Assembly (NCBI GenBank): GCA_023101885.1
Contig: JALPQD010000392.1
Span: forward strand, 1,690,570 to 1,754,569
From: Typhlomys cinereus
Lineage: Eukaryota; Chordata; Mammalia; Rodentia; Platacanthomyidae
Direction of reading: 5' to 3'
Length of the DNA: 64,000 nt
Shown: piece by piece, positions 22,572 to 35,604 of the stretch
Numbering within the stretch: the first letter of the stretch is position 1
How the letters are laid out: every line of letters begins with the position of its first letter
The notes under the pieces: generated by a model
Databases searched by the model: none
Told to the model about the DNA's origin: nothing
The model's input: the letters and a program-made list of their open reading frames with translations, nothing else
Translations under genes and position numbers: made by a program

Positions 22572-24825
22572 GGCAGAAAACCACTGTTTCTAGAAACCAG
22601 ACTTTGAAGTGGGAGAGAGAGAAACATGGTCACTGAGAAGTAAAGGTTTAGTTTTGAAACCTGGACTTGGCGGTGGCCAGTGGCCAAAGTCCTTCCTGAC
22701 CTGCTCCGGCCTCCTGTCTGGCTTCTTCTACCATCTGTTCCGGTCACTTCCCTTCTGCAGAGCACAGGTCTCCAGACATCTCTTCTGCCGTGGCCCGTCC
22801 TTCTCCACCAACAGCTGGGCTGGTAATGACTGCCATCACTGGGCAGCTTCTGCAGACCAACCTGCATCGCATTTCGCTCGTGTCATATCCAGTTATACTT
22901 TGGGTTTTGCTGTGATCATAGTATTCTATAGTAGCCACATGGAAGCAGATTTAAGGGGGGGCCAACTAAATGCCCAAGATGAGATGCCCCCAGGAGCGCC
23001 ATGGCCAAGCTGGATCCCCACCTCTGGAACACAGAACTTAGGCTCTTTCAACTCTCTGGGGCACCTGCTTCTCAAAGTTCCGGCTGATTCTGAGTCTCCC
23101 AAAAGCACACCCCAAGCTCCGAGGCTGCCTCAGGCTCACCTTGCTGGCCTCATGGGGGGATCCCCAGGGATCCATGCACACCTCTGCTTGGCCTCTCCCA
23201 TGGGATTTCAGCTGGAGGCAGGTCTGCTCCACAGCCAACCGCAAGTCCTCAGAAGCCTCGTGGTGGCCAGAGGTCATAGTTGAGTGGATGAAGATCTGGA
23301 TAGTCAGACTGCCAGTGCCCCCAGTGCCCCCAGTGCCCCCTCCTTTACCCCTCGCACACACTTACTTCTGTATCCGCATCAAGCAAGTTCTAACAACCAT
23401 TTCTGGAAATGCTTCCTCACGCTTGTGTTTCCTCCTCCCCCCTCCTTCAGTAGTCTGGGTCAGACTTCCTAAGGACAATTTCTGTCCGCGGAACTCACTC
23501 TGAGTGAAAACATGAACCGTTAAGCTGGGCTCATCCTAGGAGTACGAGGCCCGCCTCTCACAGCGAACACTCTAAGCCAATCCCGAAGTTGCTTCCTGCT
23601 GCCAAGTCTCTTAAATTAAAAAGGGGGCTCTAAGCCAACTCTACAAGCATTCTGAAAAGAAAAAGAAAAGGCTCTGATAATTTCCTATCTTGTTTCTTCA
23701 TAAATTTGACAGTAAAAAGAAAGGCTTGTGGCACCTGCTGGGTTATTGAATTCCAAATCTTTAGCTTCCAGAACTTCATTTGTTAGTTTATTAGCAAACA
23801 TTTATCGGCCCCCTTCTCTTCTCTGTGCCAAGTTAATGCATATATTGGCTCATCCAACCAGCTAGAAAGGAGGCAGCCTCTGCAAACCTGTTGCTCCTGG
23901 CTGCCTCCTCCCTATTTGGCAAAGCCAAGCTTGGTGCCCCCTTCACACACCCCTCCCCCCATCACACATGCTCATGTGCAAAGAGTTCCTAGATTAATCA
24001 ACGGAAGCCTAAGTCAAACTCGGCAGGAAATACTGGTATAGTCAACATTCCTCTTACAGCCAGAGGCAGATGGGACAAGGCCCCAAGCTTGTGCCCAGGG
24101 CATCAGGGCCACATGTGGTCAGTGTTCCTCCCCCTCCTCCCCCAGCATGGCATGATGCCATCATCTCCTAATTCTAGCTCCTTCCACAGCTACACCCTAG
24201 TTCCTAGAGGTGCACCATGCATATCAGACAGTCAGCCAGTGCTGAGTCTCAAGCCACAGTAAGTGCTGGAGGCGAAAATGTGATTCAGTAACGTCATCAG
24301 TCAGGGCTCAGACACAGGTCACTTGAACCCAGAGCCTTTGGTCTGAAGTCATTCCTTCTGCTGTGCCTTCTGAATGCAGAGTTCTCTAGAATGAGGCTGG
24401 GAGGATTCCTATGCATTTGAATCTAAATATATGAAGTGTTTGACTAGCACCTGGTCAAAGCAGCCATCCATGAAAATTGCTTGATCATCTCCTCCTACAT
24501 CTCCCCTCCTCCTCTTCTTCATCCTCTGTCACCATCACTATCATAGATATCAACCCTGAGGGTTGGATGAATGAACCCTGAGGACTGTCTAGCTTGGATT
24601 TCTCTTCATGCAGAAGTAGCATCCCTGTCCTGGGTCCGCAGATAGAATGGCCAGGAGAAGGGAAGACAGGTACACCTGCTGTGTACCTTAGAGGAGAACC
24701 ATGTGCCTGACTGTCCCCGTGAGAGACATGATGCTGGACATGGCCCCGCCCAGAGCTGAGTCTCTCTTATTTTATAAAATGTTCTGAGTGACCTAACCAG
24801 AGATCGTTTCTAAATGGCAAGATTC
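22572..24825. other. mostly unique intronic DNA
   Basis: No gene is supported. A short CAGTGCCCCC triplication lies near 23309-23340, and MIR-like antisense phrases near 24240-24370 ('gacacaggtcacttgaacccagagcctttggtctgaag'). Confidence 0.4.
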
Positions 24826-25407
24826 TGGAAAGATGGCCACAAGACTGAATCAAGACATTAAACGAACAACCACACTTGTGGAAACCAGGTATATATACCA
24901 GGTGCTCACTGAAGTACGAGGTCGGCAGCAAACTACCTGCTTCGACACTGCAATAAACCTGTGAAGAAGGTCATTTAGCTCCTGTCCGCTGCTAGGGAAG
25001 CCGACTGGACACTGCAGAAGTTCTTTGTTCAAGTTGAGATGAGCCATGAAGGATCAGGTCATGGATAAAGGAGGATGCCAAGAAATAAGACGCCTCTCTG
25101 AGAAACTATTGAAGGTTCATGGCAGACAGGAAGGGAGCTTCTTTCCTCGGCAATGTACCCTCTGATGGGTCAACCATGCCCCTGTGGGTACTCAGGCAGT
25201 TGCCAATGCAGACAACCCAGATGAAACTCAGCGGATCATATGTGCAAAAAGATTTGAAAGAGGAAGGAGACTGTCTGGTTGGAGAGGAGAGGGAATGAGA
25301 ATGAGTAGTGAGAGGTAAAAACACATTGGTTCTTTTCATGTGTGAAAGCATCAAAGAATAAAAAAAAGAAAAAGAATGAAACATAACTGTCAAAAGTGAG
25401 AGGCAGG

Positions 25408-25605
25408 GCGCTGGAGAGGTGGCTCAAGGGTTAAGCCTCTGCCTTGCAGGCGGAAGGTCCTGAGTTCAGATCCTAGACCCCACGTATAGACGCTGGGTGG
25501 AAGTGGGGGCGGCCTGCGTTTCTGGTCCTGGTGGGGCGGAGCCTGTGAATCCCGGGGCAGAAGGAGGTGGAGGCGTCCATGGTGGTTCCCAAATTCGTCC
25601 GTGGT

Positions 25606-25649
<44 letters not shown>

Positions 25650-25700
25650 TGTGCACACACGCACAACTGAATACATACATACACATGCGCACATGCACAA
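25408..25700 (+). repeat. tRNA-derived SINE with (CA)n tail
   Basis: 'cgctggagaggtggctcaagggttaagcctctgccttgcagg' and 'ggtcctgagttcagatcctag' give A- and B-box-like motifs. The body matches the 15480 copy and the CA-rich tail runs 25611-25700. Confidence 0.88.
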
Positions 25701-25789
25701 CTGAATAAATAAAAAAATTTTTAAAAAGTGAGGGACAGGCCTTCTTATTACCTAGGTGACTTCAAAAAACATTATTTGTAATTCCCACC

Positions 25790-26029
25790 GTGTATTCACA
25801 GATACTCATGTGTGCGTGCTTCATCATGCTATATACACGTTTAATTTGGGGGAGGGGTATTGAGGAGAGGAGAAGGGAGGAGAGAAGAAAAGAAAGGAGA
25901 ACATGTTCACCTGCCACATATACATGTGAAAACCAAAGAACAGTTTCTAGCATGGACTCGGGGATTCGAACACAGGTCTCCAGTGTTGTGCTCAGGCACT
26001 TTTACCTACTAAGCCATCTCACCAGCCCC
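25790..26029 (-). repeat. B3-like SINE with an internal GA-rich expansion
   Basis: 'tcggggattcgaacacaggtctccagtgttgtgctcaggcacttttacctactaagccatctcaccagcccc' is the antisense promoter head. A GGAGAAGG-type purine tract at 25850-25900 lies inside. Confidence 0.75.
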
Positions 26030-26349
26030 CTAGATGCATGAAATGCATGAAAAATTCCAGCTTGTGTGTAAACTCTATGTGGATTCCTCAAAAGGAAAAG
26101 GAAGAAAATCCTGATCCAGAATCTTTGCATAATAGATCAATTACAGATCTTGCAAATCTCTGTGACCTAACTCTCAAAGCTTCTTTGAATAATGATAATT
26201 TCCCATTTAAATTTCATAACTCTCCAAAGAAGGACAAATCATTCCGGGGGAATTGTTCACCTGTGTGTTACGCCATGAAGTAGTCCAGCGCTGGGTTTGT
26301 ATGCCAGTTTTCCTCTCAGTGTATGTGGAGGGGAGGGTACATGCTTTGT

Positions 26350-26480
26350 GCTTAGCACATGCAAAACACTTAGCATACATTATCTCATTTCCCTTCCCGA
26401 GACCCTCCCCAGCAGCCCCCACACACACACACACACACTTCACAGAAAAGGAAAGCTAGGTCCAGAGAGGCTGGCTGTCC
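26350..26480 (-). repeat. MIR fragment interrupted by a CA tract
   Basis: 'cacttagcatacattatctcatttccc' and 'acttcacagaaaaggaaagctaggtccagagaggctgg' are antisense MIR, with (CA)n at about 26418-26438 between them. Confidence 0.6.
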
Positions 26481-26837
26481 TGGCCAAAATCAAAGACAGG
26501 AAATGGCCAGCAAGGGCTGACGATTCTTTTATCTGTTTCAGTCCCTGCAGGAGCACCGTGTAGGGTGCAGATCTGGAGTTGTCTTGGAGAAAAACAACCC
26601 TGGCAAGGTCCCTTGAGAACACTGAGGATTTGCATTGTCACTCCCACCCCCACCCCCAGCATTCAGAGCCTGGCTCTTAGGTCCCCTGATCCTGCCCTTC
26701 CCACAAGTGAGGTGCCCTGGAAGCTTGGCTCTCTTGTCATTCCAGTCAGGAAGTTGGCACTGAGCTCTTCAAGGGGGTATGAATTCAAATCACAGACATC
26801 AGAGGCCTCCGGGGAGGGAGGGATGGACTCAAAGTTC

Positions 26838-26851
26838 ATTGCCATGGCAAC
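26838..26851. promoter_or_regulatory. RFX X-box-like palindrome
   Basis: ATTGCCATGGCAAC fits the X-box consensus RYYNYY-N2-RRNRAC at every position and is nearly a perfect palindrome. It lies in unique, non-repetitive intron about 2.4 kb upstream of exon A. Binding is not shown by sequence alone. Confidence 0.45.
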
Positions 26852-27249
26852 AGCTACTTGGTTTTGGCCTCTGACTTCCTGTCTCCCATGAGGGAGTCAG
26901 AGGAGGATTCAGAACACCTGGGGCGGGTGGGAGGATGTTAGAGGCTTTGTGCGGTGGGCACCTCTCTGAAGGTCCTGAGAGTCACGTGTTCCTGAGAACG
27001 GCTGCACTAGGGCCGTCCGAGGACTCGAGAGGCTGCCCCACCCAGTTGGTACAGTCTATGGTCTTTCGTACATTGTCTGTTCTGACCCACTAGTGGGTCC
27101 TGAGAGCCCTTTGTGGGCTATAGCAGCATTTTTTATTAATGAGAGAGAAGAGAGGTAGAAATAAACTGAGAATACATCACACATAGTAAGGGCCCGGGTT
27201 ATTCTTCACGGAGTTCTTTCAAAGCAAACATGAAAAGTGTGTGATTGGG

Positions 27250-27465
27250 GGGTGTAAGCATGTGTGTATATGTACATGTATGTGCGTACTTGTGCATGCA
27301 TATGTATGCACACATTTGTGTTCATGTGTGTGCAGATGCATGTATGTGCCTGTGTATAGGTGCCTCCTTACATGTGTGCATGTGTGTATATATACAGGTG
27401 TGTGTATATGTGCAGGTATGTGCACATGTGAACATATATGTGTCCATGTGCATGTATATTGGGCT
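27250..27465. repeat. degenerate TG/TA-rich repeat
   Basis: About 215 bp of 'catgtgtgtatatgtacatgtatgtgcg'-type alternating sequence. Confidence 0.88.
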
Positions 27466-27768
27466 GTGAGAGAAAACTCATTCTTGGAGGTTACAAATGT
27501 GCTTGAAAAATAAGCAGTAATAGAGAAATCTTTGAAGGCACTGACTTGATCAATTTGCTGATTATAGAAATATCAATAGTAAATAGTCATTTTTCCCCTT
27601 TAGCTGTTCCTGTTCCTATTATTCATCCAAAATCATTCTAGCTGCCTTCCTCAAGGTCTCTAGGTGACAATGTATGGGGGAGACATCTGATACCACACCC
27701 ATCTTTTGGAGGGCCTTTGTTCACTGAGACCTGAACTTTGAGGGAGTGAGGAGGGATCTGCTGGCTTT

Positions 27769-27769
<1 letters not shown>

Positions 27770-27831
<62 letters not shown>
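27770..27831. repeat. (CT)n microsatellite
   Basis: A 62-bp pure CT tract, the longest uninterrupted dinucleotide run of its type here. Confidence 0.97.
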
Positions 27832-27832
<1 letters not shown>

Positions 27833-28059
27833 CTGTCCCAGTCTCTCAGCACATTGATGATGTGTTATTGTTCCCACACTACTTTTCCAGTGTTCTTTTG
27901 TCCCCTTCGTGTATTTAGAAATGACCCGAATATATTTCTTCTTCCTTTGGATCCCCAAATGCCAGGCAGAGTCTCCTCCATTTACTGACTGCCACTCTTG
28001 GCCCAGCGATTGTGAGCACGAGTCACTGCCCTTCACTCGGGCCCTCTCAGAGACCAGGA

Positions 28060-28180
28060 CTGATGTGTGATGTGTCCATCCATCTCTGCGTCCTCAGCCC
28101 CTGACTGAGTGTAGCACCTGTCTTCTTCCTTGCATCTTTGGTACTTGGTACTCAGTAGGTATATTTGTTAGTTTCTCCCA
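28060..28180 (+). repeat. MIR/L2 3'-end relic
   Basis: 'catctctgcgtcctcagcccctgactgagtgtagcacctg...ggtacttggtactcagtagg' follows the terminal phrase of L2/MIR. Confidence 0.45.
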
Positions 28181-28224
28181 CAACAATGAACTTAATCTCT
28201 CAGTACCAGAAAACATTTGGTTTG

Positions 28225-28228
<4 letters not shown>

Positions 28229-28272
<44 letters not shown>

Positions 28273-28275
28273 TGT
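28229..28275. repeat. (TG)n microsatellite
   Basis: A 47-bp TG tract with one TATG interruption. Confidence 0.97.
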
Positions 28276-28934
28276 CCCACTTCCTTAGACTTACCAGCTA
28301 GGCATGCTTTGTTCATGACAAAGGCAGTGGGTAAGAAAACAAGTTCCATCTCACAAACACGCCGCAGTCCTTGGTCTCTCTCATGGCTGTTAACATACCT
28401 TTGACCAATGAAGTCGATTATCCGGTTAGTCAAGCCTGAAGGTCAAGAAGCAAGGGGATGTGTTTGCTTCCCAGGGTGGTGAGGTTTCTCAATAGTTTTC
28501 AGATCCTTGCAAAATATTTACAGAACAGAAAGGACAGGGAGAGATAATTGTGTTCCAAGGACTTCTGTGGGCATTCGCTGCACAAGGTACAGAAGTCCCT
28601 GGGGACTTTTCCACCTTCTGACAAGCATCTCTGCAGAGACAGCTCACTGTCTTGCTACCTAATAACAGAAGTCCTCAGAAGCCACTGCCAACAGAGACTG
28701 CCCCCCTCTCCCTAGGGCATTTAGGAACAGAGGCTGCCTGTGGGAGGAGAGTCGAGGCAGTGCCCCCTGAATTCACAGGAAGCATCTCTGAGCCCAAGGA
28801 GAGGCGTCTGTCCCACACCCTTCAGAAATGCGAGTGTCCAGACAAATGCTCACACCACACCACTGCAAAATCAGTAGGTCAGCAATCTAAGAAGACCTTC
28901 GAAGGCCAAGACACGGGTGGCTGAAAGTTTCAAA

Positions 28935-30718
<1,784 letters not shown>

Positions 30719-30835
30719 TGCTAGTCCTGAGTCTCTGACTTGACGAGATTTAGAATCACCATGGAAACACATCTCTGGGTGTGTCCAGGAGGGTGTTTCC
30801 AGAAAGGATTAACCAAACTGAGGAAAGAGTCTCTT

Positions 30836-30868
<33 letters not shown>

Positions 30869-30958
30869 TTCTTGCTCTCTCTTTCTCTCCCCTCACTACC
30901 TCTCTCTCTCTCTAACTCTCTTTCTTTCTGTCTCGCCTGTGGATGTCAAGTGTTACCG
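30719..30958 (+). mobile_element. MaLR-type LTR family C, left part, interrupted
   Basis: 'gacttgacgagatttagaatcaccatggaaacacatctctgggtgtgtccaggagggtgtttcc' matches the 9525 copy. It is followed by a TC-rich expansion (30831-30930) and 'tctcgcctgtggatgtcaagtg'. The remainder resumes after an antisense LTR at 31391. Confidence 0.72.
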
Positions 30959-31390
30959 TGTTATAGTTGGTCTGCATGTTGCTGATAAATTCACAACCAG
31001 ACAATTTAGAGAAACAAAAGGGTTTTGTTCTTATTGTCAGTTACATTTCTTAGCCCAGCTTGGCAGAAGAGCTCAGCAACACCAGGAGCTAGGGGGTGGG
31101 GGGGGCACACTGCCCACACCGTATCTACAAGGCGACTGAGAGAGAGGCAGACCTCCCTTGCCAGACTGTCGCCAAAGCATGCTGAAGGATGCCGACTTAC
31201 TGAAGTAGCTTCCTCCATCTTATCCACCTGCCCCGCGATGGTCCCGCCCGCCATGAGCGGCATCTTCTCACGTCACTCAGCCAGCCTCCTGCAGGCTTGC
31301 TGGAGACTTACCTTAACTACCAATTCTTCATAGACGTGCCCGGAGCTCAGCCTGCAGCGTCAACTTGACACCTTGTATCTAACTAGTATA
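30959..31390 (-). mobile_element. MaLR-type solo LTR, family B, inserted inside family C
   Basis: 432 bp, homologous to the copies at 16539, 22175 and 44203. The flanks TACCG (30954-30958) and TACCA (31389-31393) are similar, so the right junction may be a base or two from the stated end. A run of G lies at about 31096-31105. Confidence 0.78.
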
Positions 31391-31541
31391 CCACGTGACC
31401 AGCCACCTCACACTACACTCTTGCAGCCTTGATTTCCATTCCACGGTGAACTGTATCCTCCAATTGCGAACCACAATAAACCTTTCTCTTTAAGGTGCTT
31501 GTCAAGGCATTTTTGTCATGGCACCAAGAAAAATAACCAAT
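31391..31541 (+). mobile_element. MaLR-type LTR family C, right part
   Basis: 'ccacgtgaccagccacctcacactacactcttgcagcc...acggtgaactgtatcctcc...acaataaacctttctctttaaggtgcttgtcaaggcatttttgtcatggcacc' continues the family C order after the insertion. AATAAA occurs in sense near 31475. Confidence 0.65.
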
Positions 31542-32009
31542 CTGGGTGCTGTGAGGAATCTCTACAGGAATTGCTTCTAACGTGTGCACCCCACTTTATG
31601 ACCTCTGGGTGGAGGCAAGAGGAGGTTAAACACACGTGCATAGTCAGCCTCGCCTGGGAGGGTAGAAGGTGCATCCAAGCTTGGAGAGGCTAAGCTGTCA
31701 CACCTCCTCAACACCCCCCCCCCGGAGGTCACGGATGCACCTCTCCGTCCCCAAAGTCCCTTCCATAAGGTCAGCGAGCAGGTGGGGCTTTGGTCCCCCA
31801 GCTCTGAGGACCTGCAAGTTTGCTCTGGGTGGACGGTGGATGCCTGGCCCTAAACTGAAGTGGGGGTGACCAGCATTAAGAGGCTTGCTAAGCCCTACGG
31901 AGGAGACCAGCACTGAAGACTGGGATTTCTCTCCTAATCCTTTGCTGTCCCTCTGGACTTCATGTTACAATCTAGAACTGCTTTGGTTCCCTGGAATGGG
32001 GAGCACTTA
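31542..32009. other. unique intronic DNA
   Basis: A run of C lies near 31715-31724. No repeat or gene is recognised. Confidence 0.4.
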
Positions 32010-32183
32010 TGATTTGTTTGCTTGTTTTTTAATTCTTTGACAGTTTCATACATATACACCATGAATTTCAGTCATTTTTACTTCATATCACCCTGTCTTG
32101 TTCCCCTCCCTTCTCCCACTGAAAGCCTTGTTCCCAATAAGTCCCCTCCTACTTTCACATTGTGTATGTGTGTATGTGTGTGT

Positions 32184-32222
<39 letters not shown>

Positions 32223-32430
32223 CATACATGTACCTGTGTCCCACTGAGAATAATAAGGTTGCTTGCATTTGCATGTGCCTGGGCACTTGCTGGAGCATGC
32301 ACAACATATCAGTAGCTACACCAGTGAAGAAAGTGGCTCTCCTGCCCACAGCCAGCATGGCCATCAGCAGTCCCTCTGGGAGGGGCGAAGCCTATGAGCT
32401 CGTCCCTCTTCCATGATGAGATGTTGACAT
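32010..32430 (-). mobile_element. L1 3'-end fragment with internal TG tract
   Basis: 'ttctttgacagtttcatacatatacaccatgaatttcagtcattttt' and later 'atatcagtagctacaccagtgaagaaagtggctctcctgcccacagcc...atgatgagatgttgaca' resemble the antisense of a rodent L1 3' UTR. A TG tract occupies 32161-32222. Confidence 0.6.
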
Positions 32431-32472
32431 GTCAATGGTATGGTGTTCTCACCTTTATGCTACCTGTCCTGT

Positions 32473-32531
32473 TGCTTTGCTTTGTATCTTGAGTGTCCCT
32501 CAAAGGTCACATGTTGACATCTCAGAGTCCC
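32473..32531 (+). mobile_element. MaLR (MST/MLT1-like) LTR, segment 1 of 3
   Basis: 'tgctttgctttgtatcttgagtgtccctcaaaggtcacatgttgacatctcagagtccc' matches the 5' part of mammalian MaLR LTRs. It is cut by a younger LTR-like element after GTCCC (32527-32531). Confidence 0.65.
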
Positions 32532-32875
32532 TATCTTAGTTACTTTTCCTGTTGTGGTAAAATACCCTGCCCCTCCCCCCCCAATAAAAATCAACCCAAG
32601 GGAGAAAGGATTTACAGTTACGGTCCATCATGGCAGGAAAGTCACAGCTGCAGGAGCTGACCTCACCACATCTGCAGCCAGGAAGCAGATGCAACGACTG
32701 CTTCTGTTTGGCTCCCTTTCTCCAGGATCCCAGCCGGGGAACAGCCCCACCCACAGGAGCAGGGTCTTCCCACCTGAATAGACTCATCAGGATGCTCCCT
32801 CACAGGCATGCCCAGAGGCCATCCCCCGGGGGATTCTAGGCCCCATGCACTTGACAGCTGAGATTAACTATCACG
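32532..32875 (-). mobile_element. LTR-like element, family E, inserted inside a MaLR LTR
   Basis: 344 bp flanked by an exact 5-bp duplication GTCCC (32527-32531 and 32876-32880). Antisense features include 'ttagttacttttcctgttgtggtaaaatacc', 'cagttacggtccatcatggcaggaaagtcacag' and 'agctgagattaactatcac'. A relative lies at 58133-58562. The duplicated bases also match the host LTR on both sides. Confidence 0.82.
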
Positions 32876-32997
32876 GTCCCCAGGCTGTAGTACTGCTAAG
32901 AGGTGGCTGGACCTCAGCAGATGGGGTCTGGGGGAAGGAAGCAAGGTCTTTGGAGACAGGCCCTTGAGGGAATATTAGAATAGGGTCCCTTGCTGTC
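32876..32997 (+). mobile_element. MaLR LTR, segment 2 of 3
   Basis: 'gtccccaggctgtagtactgctaagaggtggctggacctcagcagatggggtctggggg' continues the MaLR consensus. It ends at a SINE whose duplication CTTGCTGTC lies at 32989-32997. Confidence 0.68.
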
Positions 32998-33306
32998 TCT
33001 CTTTCTTTTCTTTCTTCTTCTTTTTTTTTTTTTTTTTGGCATGTGTGTGTGTGTGTGTGTGTGTGTGTAGAAGCACACACTTGAGTATGCATGGCTGTGA
33101 AGGGAGTCTACAAAAATCATCTTGTCTTTCTCTACCTCCTGATTGCTTTGCTCTGGGGTTTCCCAGGCTCTGCCTTCCAGGGCCAGAGGTGCAGGCCACG
33201 GCCATCTCCCACAAACAGTTTTTACATAGAATCTGGAATCTGAACTCAAGCCCTTTTGTTTACAAGACAAAGGCTTTAACCACTGAGCCATCTCCCCAGC
33301 CTCTCT
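32998..33306 (-). repeat. B3-like SINE inserted inside the MaLR LTR
   Basis: A T-rich stretch and TG tract at the left are the inverted tail. The right end is 'caaaggctttaaccactgagccatctccccagcc'. The exact 9-bp direct repeat CTTGCTGTC flanks it (32989-32997 and 33307-33315), as expected for L1-mediated retroposition. Confidence 0.88.
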
Positions 33307-33494
33307 CTTGCTGTCATCTGACTGCTATACGAAGAGGAAAAAAAGCCCTTTCCATGCCATGTTCCCACCACGATATACTGACTTACCATAAACCCAGAGT
33401 TAGAGGGCCAACTGACAGCAGCTTCTGTAAACTTTCTCTTCATGAGTAGATTACCTCGAGTATTTTGTCACTGCAACAGAGAGCTGACTGATAC
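33307..33494 (+). mobile_element. MaLR LTR, segment 3 of 3
   Basis: 'cttgctgtcatctgactgctatacgaagagg...ccttccatgccatgttcccaccacgat...ttttgtcactgcaacagagagctgactgataca' is the 3' end of the LTR, terminating in ACA. Confidence 0.68.
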
Positions 33495-33990
33495 ATTTAT
33501 CTTGGGGTGAAAACACTCCAGTTCTGCAACCTATAGTGTGGCAAATACATGGAGCCCATTCAGGCTTTATGAATATTTCCATTTCCCAGATTATGACAAA
33601 AACCAAACATTCAGAAGGACAGATGTCTTACCCAAAGCCGCAAAACCAGTGTGTGGTGAAGTCATGGTTCAGATGATACCTCCCTTGTCTCCTCTGTTTA
33701 GTCCAACTCAGCTTTGTATTCTGAGCACCTCACACGTCACAAAGTCCAGGAAATGTACCCTGAATCACAAATGAATGACCTAAAGTGAACTAGTCTATGA
33801 CACAAAGACCAGAAAAAAATGCTGAGGGAGCAAATCTCAGGCTAACATGGAGTGTCCTATTGATCTTTCTAACGGGCACCCGGAGCTGAACCTAGGCATG
33901 TCTCAAATGCACAGCACGGAAGTGGCTTCTAACGGACCCTGAGGTCCCCACACTGACACAAGAACTTCACACAACACTGAGCTTCCCTAT
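33495..33990. other. unique intronic DNA with a possible MIR relic
   Basis: 33565-33700 has antisense MIR-like order ('atttcccagattatgac...cagatgtcttacccaaagccgcaaaaccagt'). Confidence 0.45.
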
Positions 33991-34350
33991 TGTCATGGTT
34001 TGGAATGTGTCCCCCACAGTCTCATGTGTTTGGGAAGGTCATGGCACCTTTGAGAGGTGGAGCCTTGCTGGAGGGAGGTGGTCACAGGGGGTGGGCTTTG
34101 AGGTGGATTAGTCCCGCCCTACCTCCTGGAGAGATCTGCTCTTATAGCAGGGAGTCTGGCAGCTCTCAGTCTCCAAGATGTCTGCAGTGACCTAGGCCTA
34201 TTCCAGCTTCTGCCAGCCAGCCGTGCCGCCTCCGCCATGAAAGCCTGTATCGCCCCTCTGGAACCATACGCTGAATAAATCTCCCTTTTCCCCTTAAACT
34301 GCTTGTCTTCGGGTGCTCTCTCACAGCAACCGATGAAAGTAACTCGTACA
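33991..34350 (+). mobile_element. MaLR-type solo LTR, family A
   Basis: 360 bp, from TGTCATGGTTTG to AACTCGTACA, flanked by CCTAT and CCTGT (one mismatch). AATAAA at 34274-34279 is in sense with the host gene. Confidence 0.87.
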
Positions 34351-35009
34351 CCTGTTGGCTCGGAGTCTGCGGGCTCCCTTGAGCAGGGTGTGGGGCGGGG
34401 TCAAAGGTCACCCACCTACCCTCCTACCAGACCCTGGCTTCTCCGGCTGCAGGACCAACTCAGCCTTTGGTCCTGTCAACTCTCTTCTGTGTCCTCAGAG
34501 AATGTGTCCCTTCATCTTCTGCCCCGTCCTGTCCCCTAAGCTCCCACTTAAACCCCCATCTGGAAGTCAGCACGTTTGCTTTCTTTGTTCAGTTGCAAGT
34601 GAGGCTCCTGCTCCCAAGCCTCATGTCCTAAGTTTCATCCCCAGAAGCCCACGGGGTAGAAGGACAGACCTGACCTCCACCCGTGTGCCATGACACACAC
34701 AAGTGCTCGCTCGCTCTCTCTCCCCCATAAATTAATAAATAAAATATTTAAAACATAAAAGACAGAAAGGAGGCTTCCTTGTGAACTGCTCTTTCCTTTG
34801 TTTTCTCACACTAGAATGTGATCCTGTTCTCGCTCCATAAAGGCAAGGCTGTTCATTCACAGCTGTTGAGGGCTTCTGGGCTGTCTCTTCTCATCATCAC
34901 CCCCTGACAGGCCCCACAGAAAGGTCGTCCCTCCAGATTTGAAGGCCTCTTTCAGAGTCCTGTTGTCCCCCCTGTCACCGTCTCATTGGGCAAGGCGACT
35001 GCAGGCCCC
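34351..35009. other. unique intronic DNA
   Basis: No gene is recognised. An AT-rich stretch with AATAAATAAAATA lies at about 34733-34745. Confidence 0.4.
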
Positions 35010-35302
35010 TTGACAGTGCTGAGATACTCCCGTGTGTTTCTACCACAGGACCTTTGCCTCAGCTGCTCCCTGCGCCCGGGAAGCGCCTCTCTGCTCCTCA
35101 CAGGTTTCTGCGTAGCTTCTTCATGTCATCTCCTTGGAGAGGCTCTCCATGACTGCCTCACCTGCAGACCCCCCCCCATCAGTCTCTGTACCCTGGTCCT
35201 GCTATAATTTTCTTCTTAGCACTTATTCTTACCTAATCCGTATATTTATTTCCTCTGTCCCACCAACTGTAGATCCCGTGAGAGCTGAGATGTTTTATGA
35301 CG
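35010..35302 (+). repeat. L2 3' end, left part, interrupted
   Basis: 'ccacaggacctttgcctcagctgctccctgcgcccgggaagcg...tctccttggagaggctctccatgactgcc...ttcttagcacttattcttacctaatc...ctgtagatcccgtgagagctgagatgtttta' follows the L2 3' end closely. Confidence 0.8.
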
Positions 35303-35604
35303 TGGTGTGTGTGCGTGTGCGTGTGTTGCGTGTGTGTGTACACGTGTGTGTGTGCCTGCACACAGAGACCAGAGGACTTCAGGGGCCCTTCTCTATCACG
35401 TGCGTTTATTCCTCTGAGACAGGACGTCTCACTGAAGCTGGGGTTAGGTTAGCAGACAGCCCCGGGGGTCCTCTTGTTTCTGCCCACCTCAGTGCTAGGG
35501 TTACAGACGTGTACACCCATGTTTGGCTTTTTACTAGGTGCTGGGGATTTGAACTCAGGTCTTCACGTGAGCACTCTTACCCATTGATTCATCTTTCAAG
35601 TCCC
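35303..35604 (-). repeat. B2/B3-like SINE inserted in L2
   Basis: A TG-rich tail is followed by 'gtgctggggatttgaactcaggtcttcacgtgagcactcttacccattgattcatctttcaagtccc', an antisense promoter head. Confidence 0.8.
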
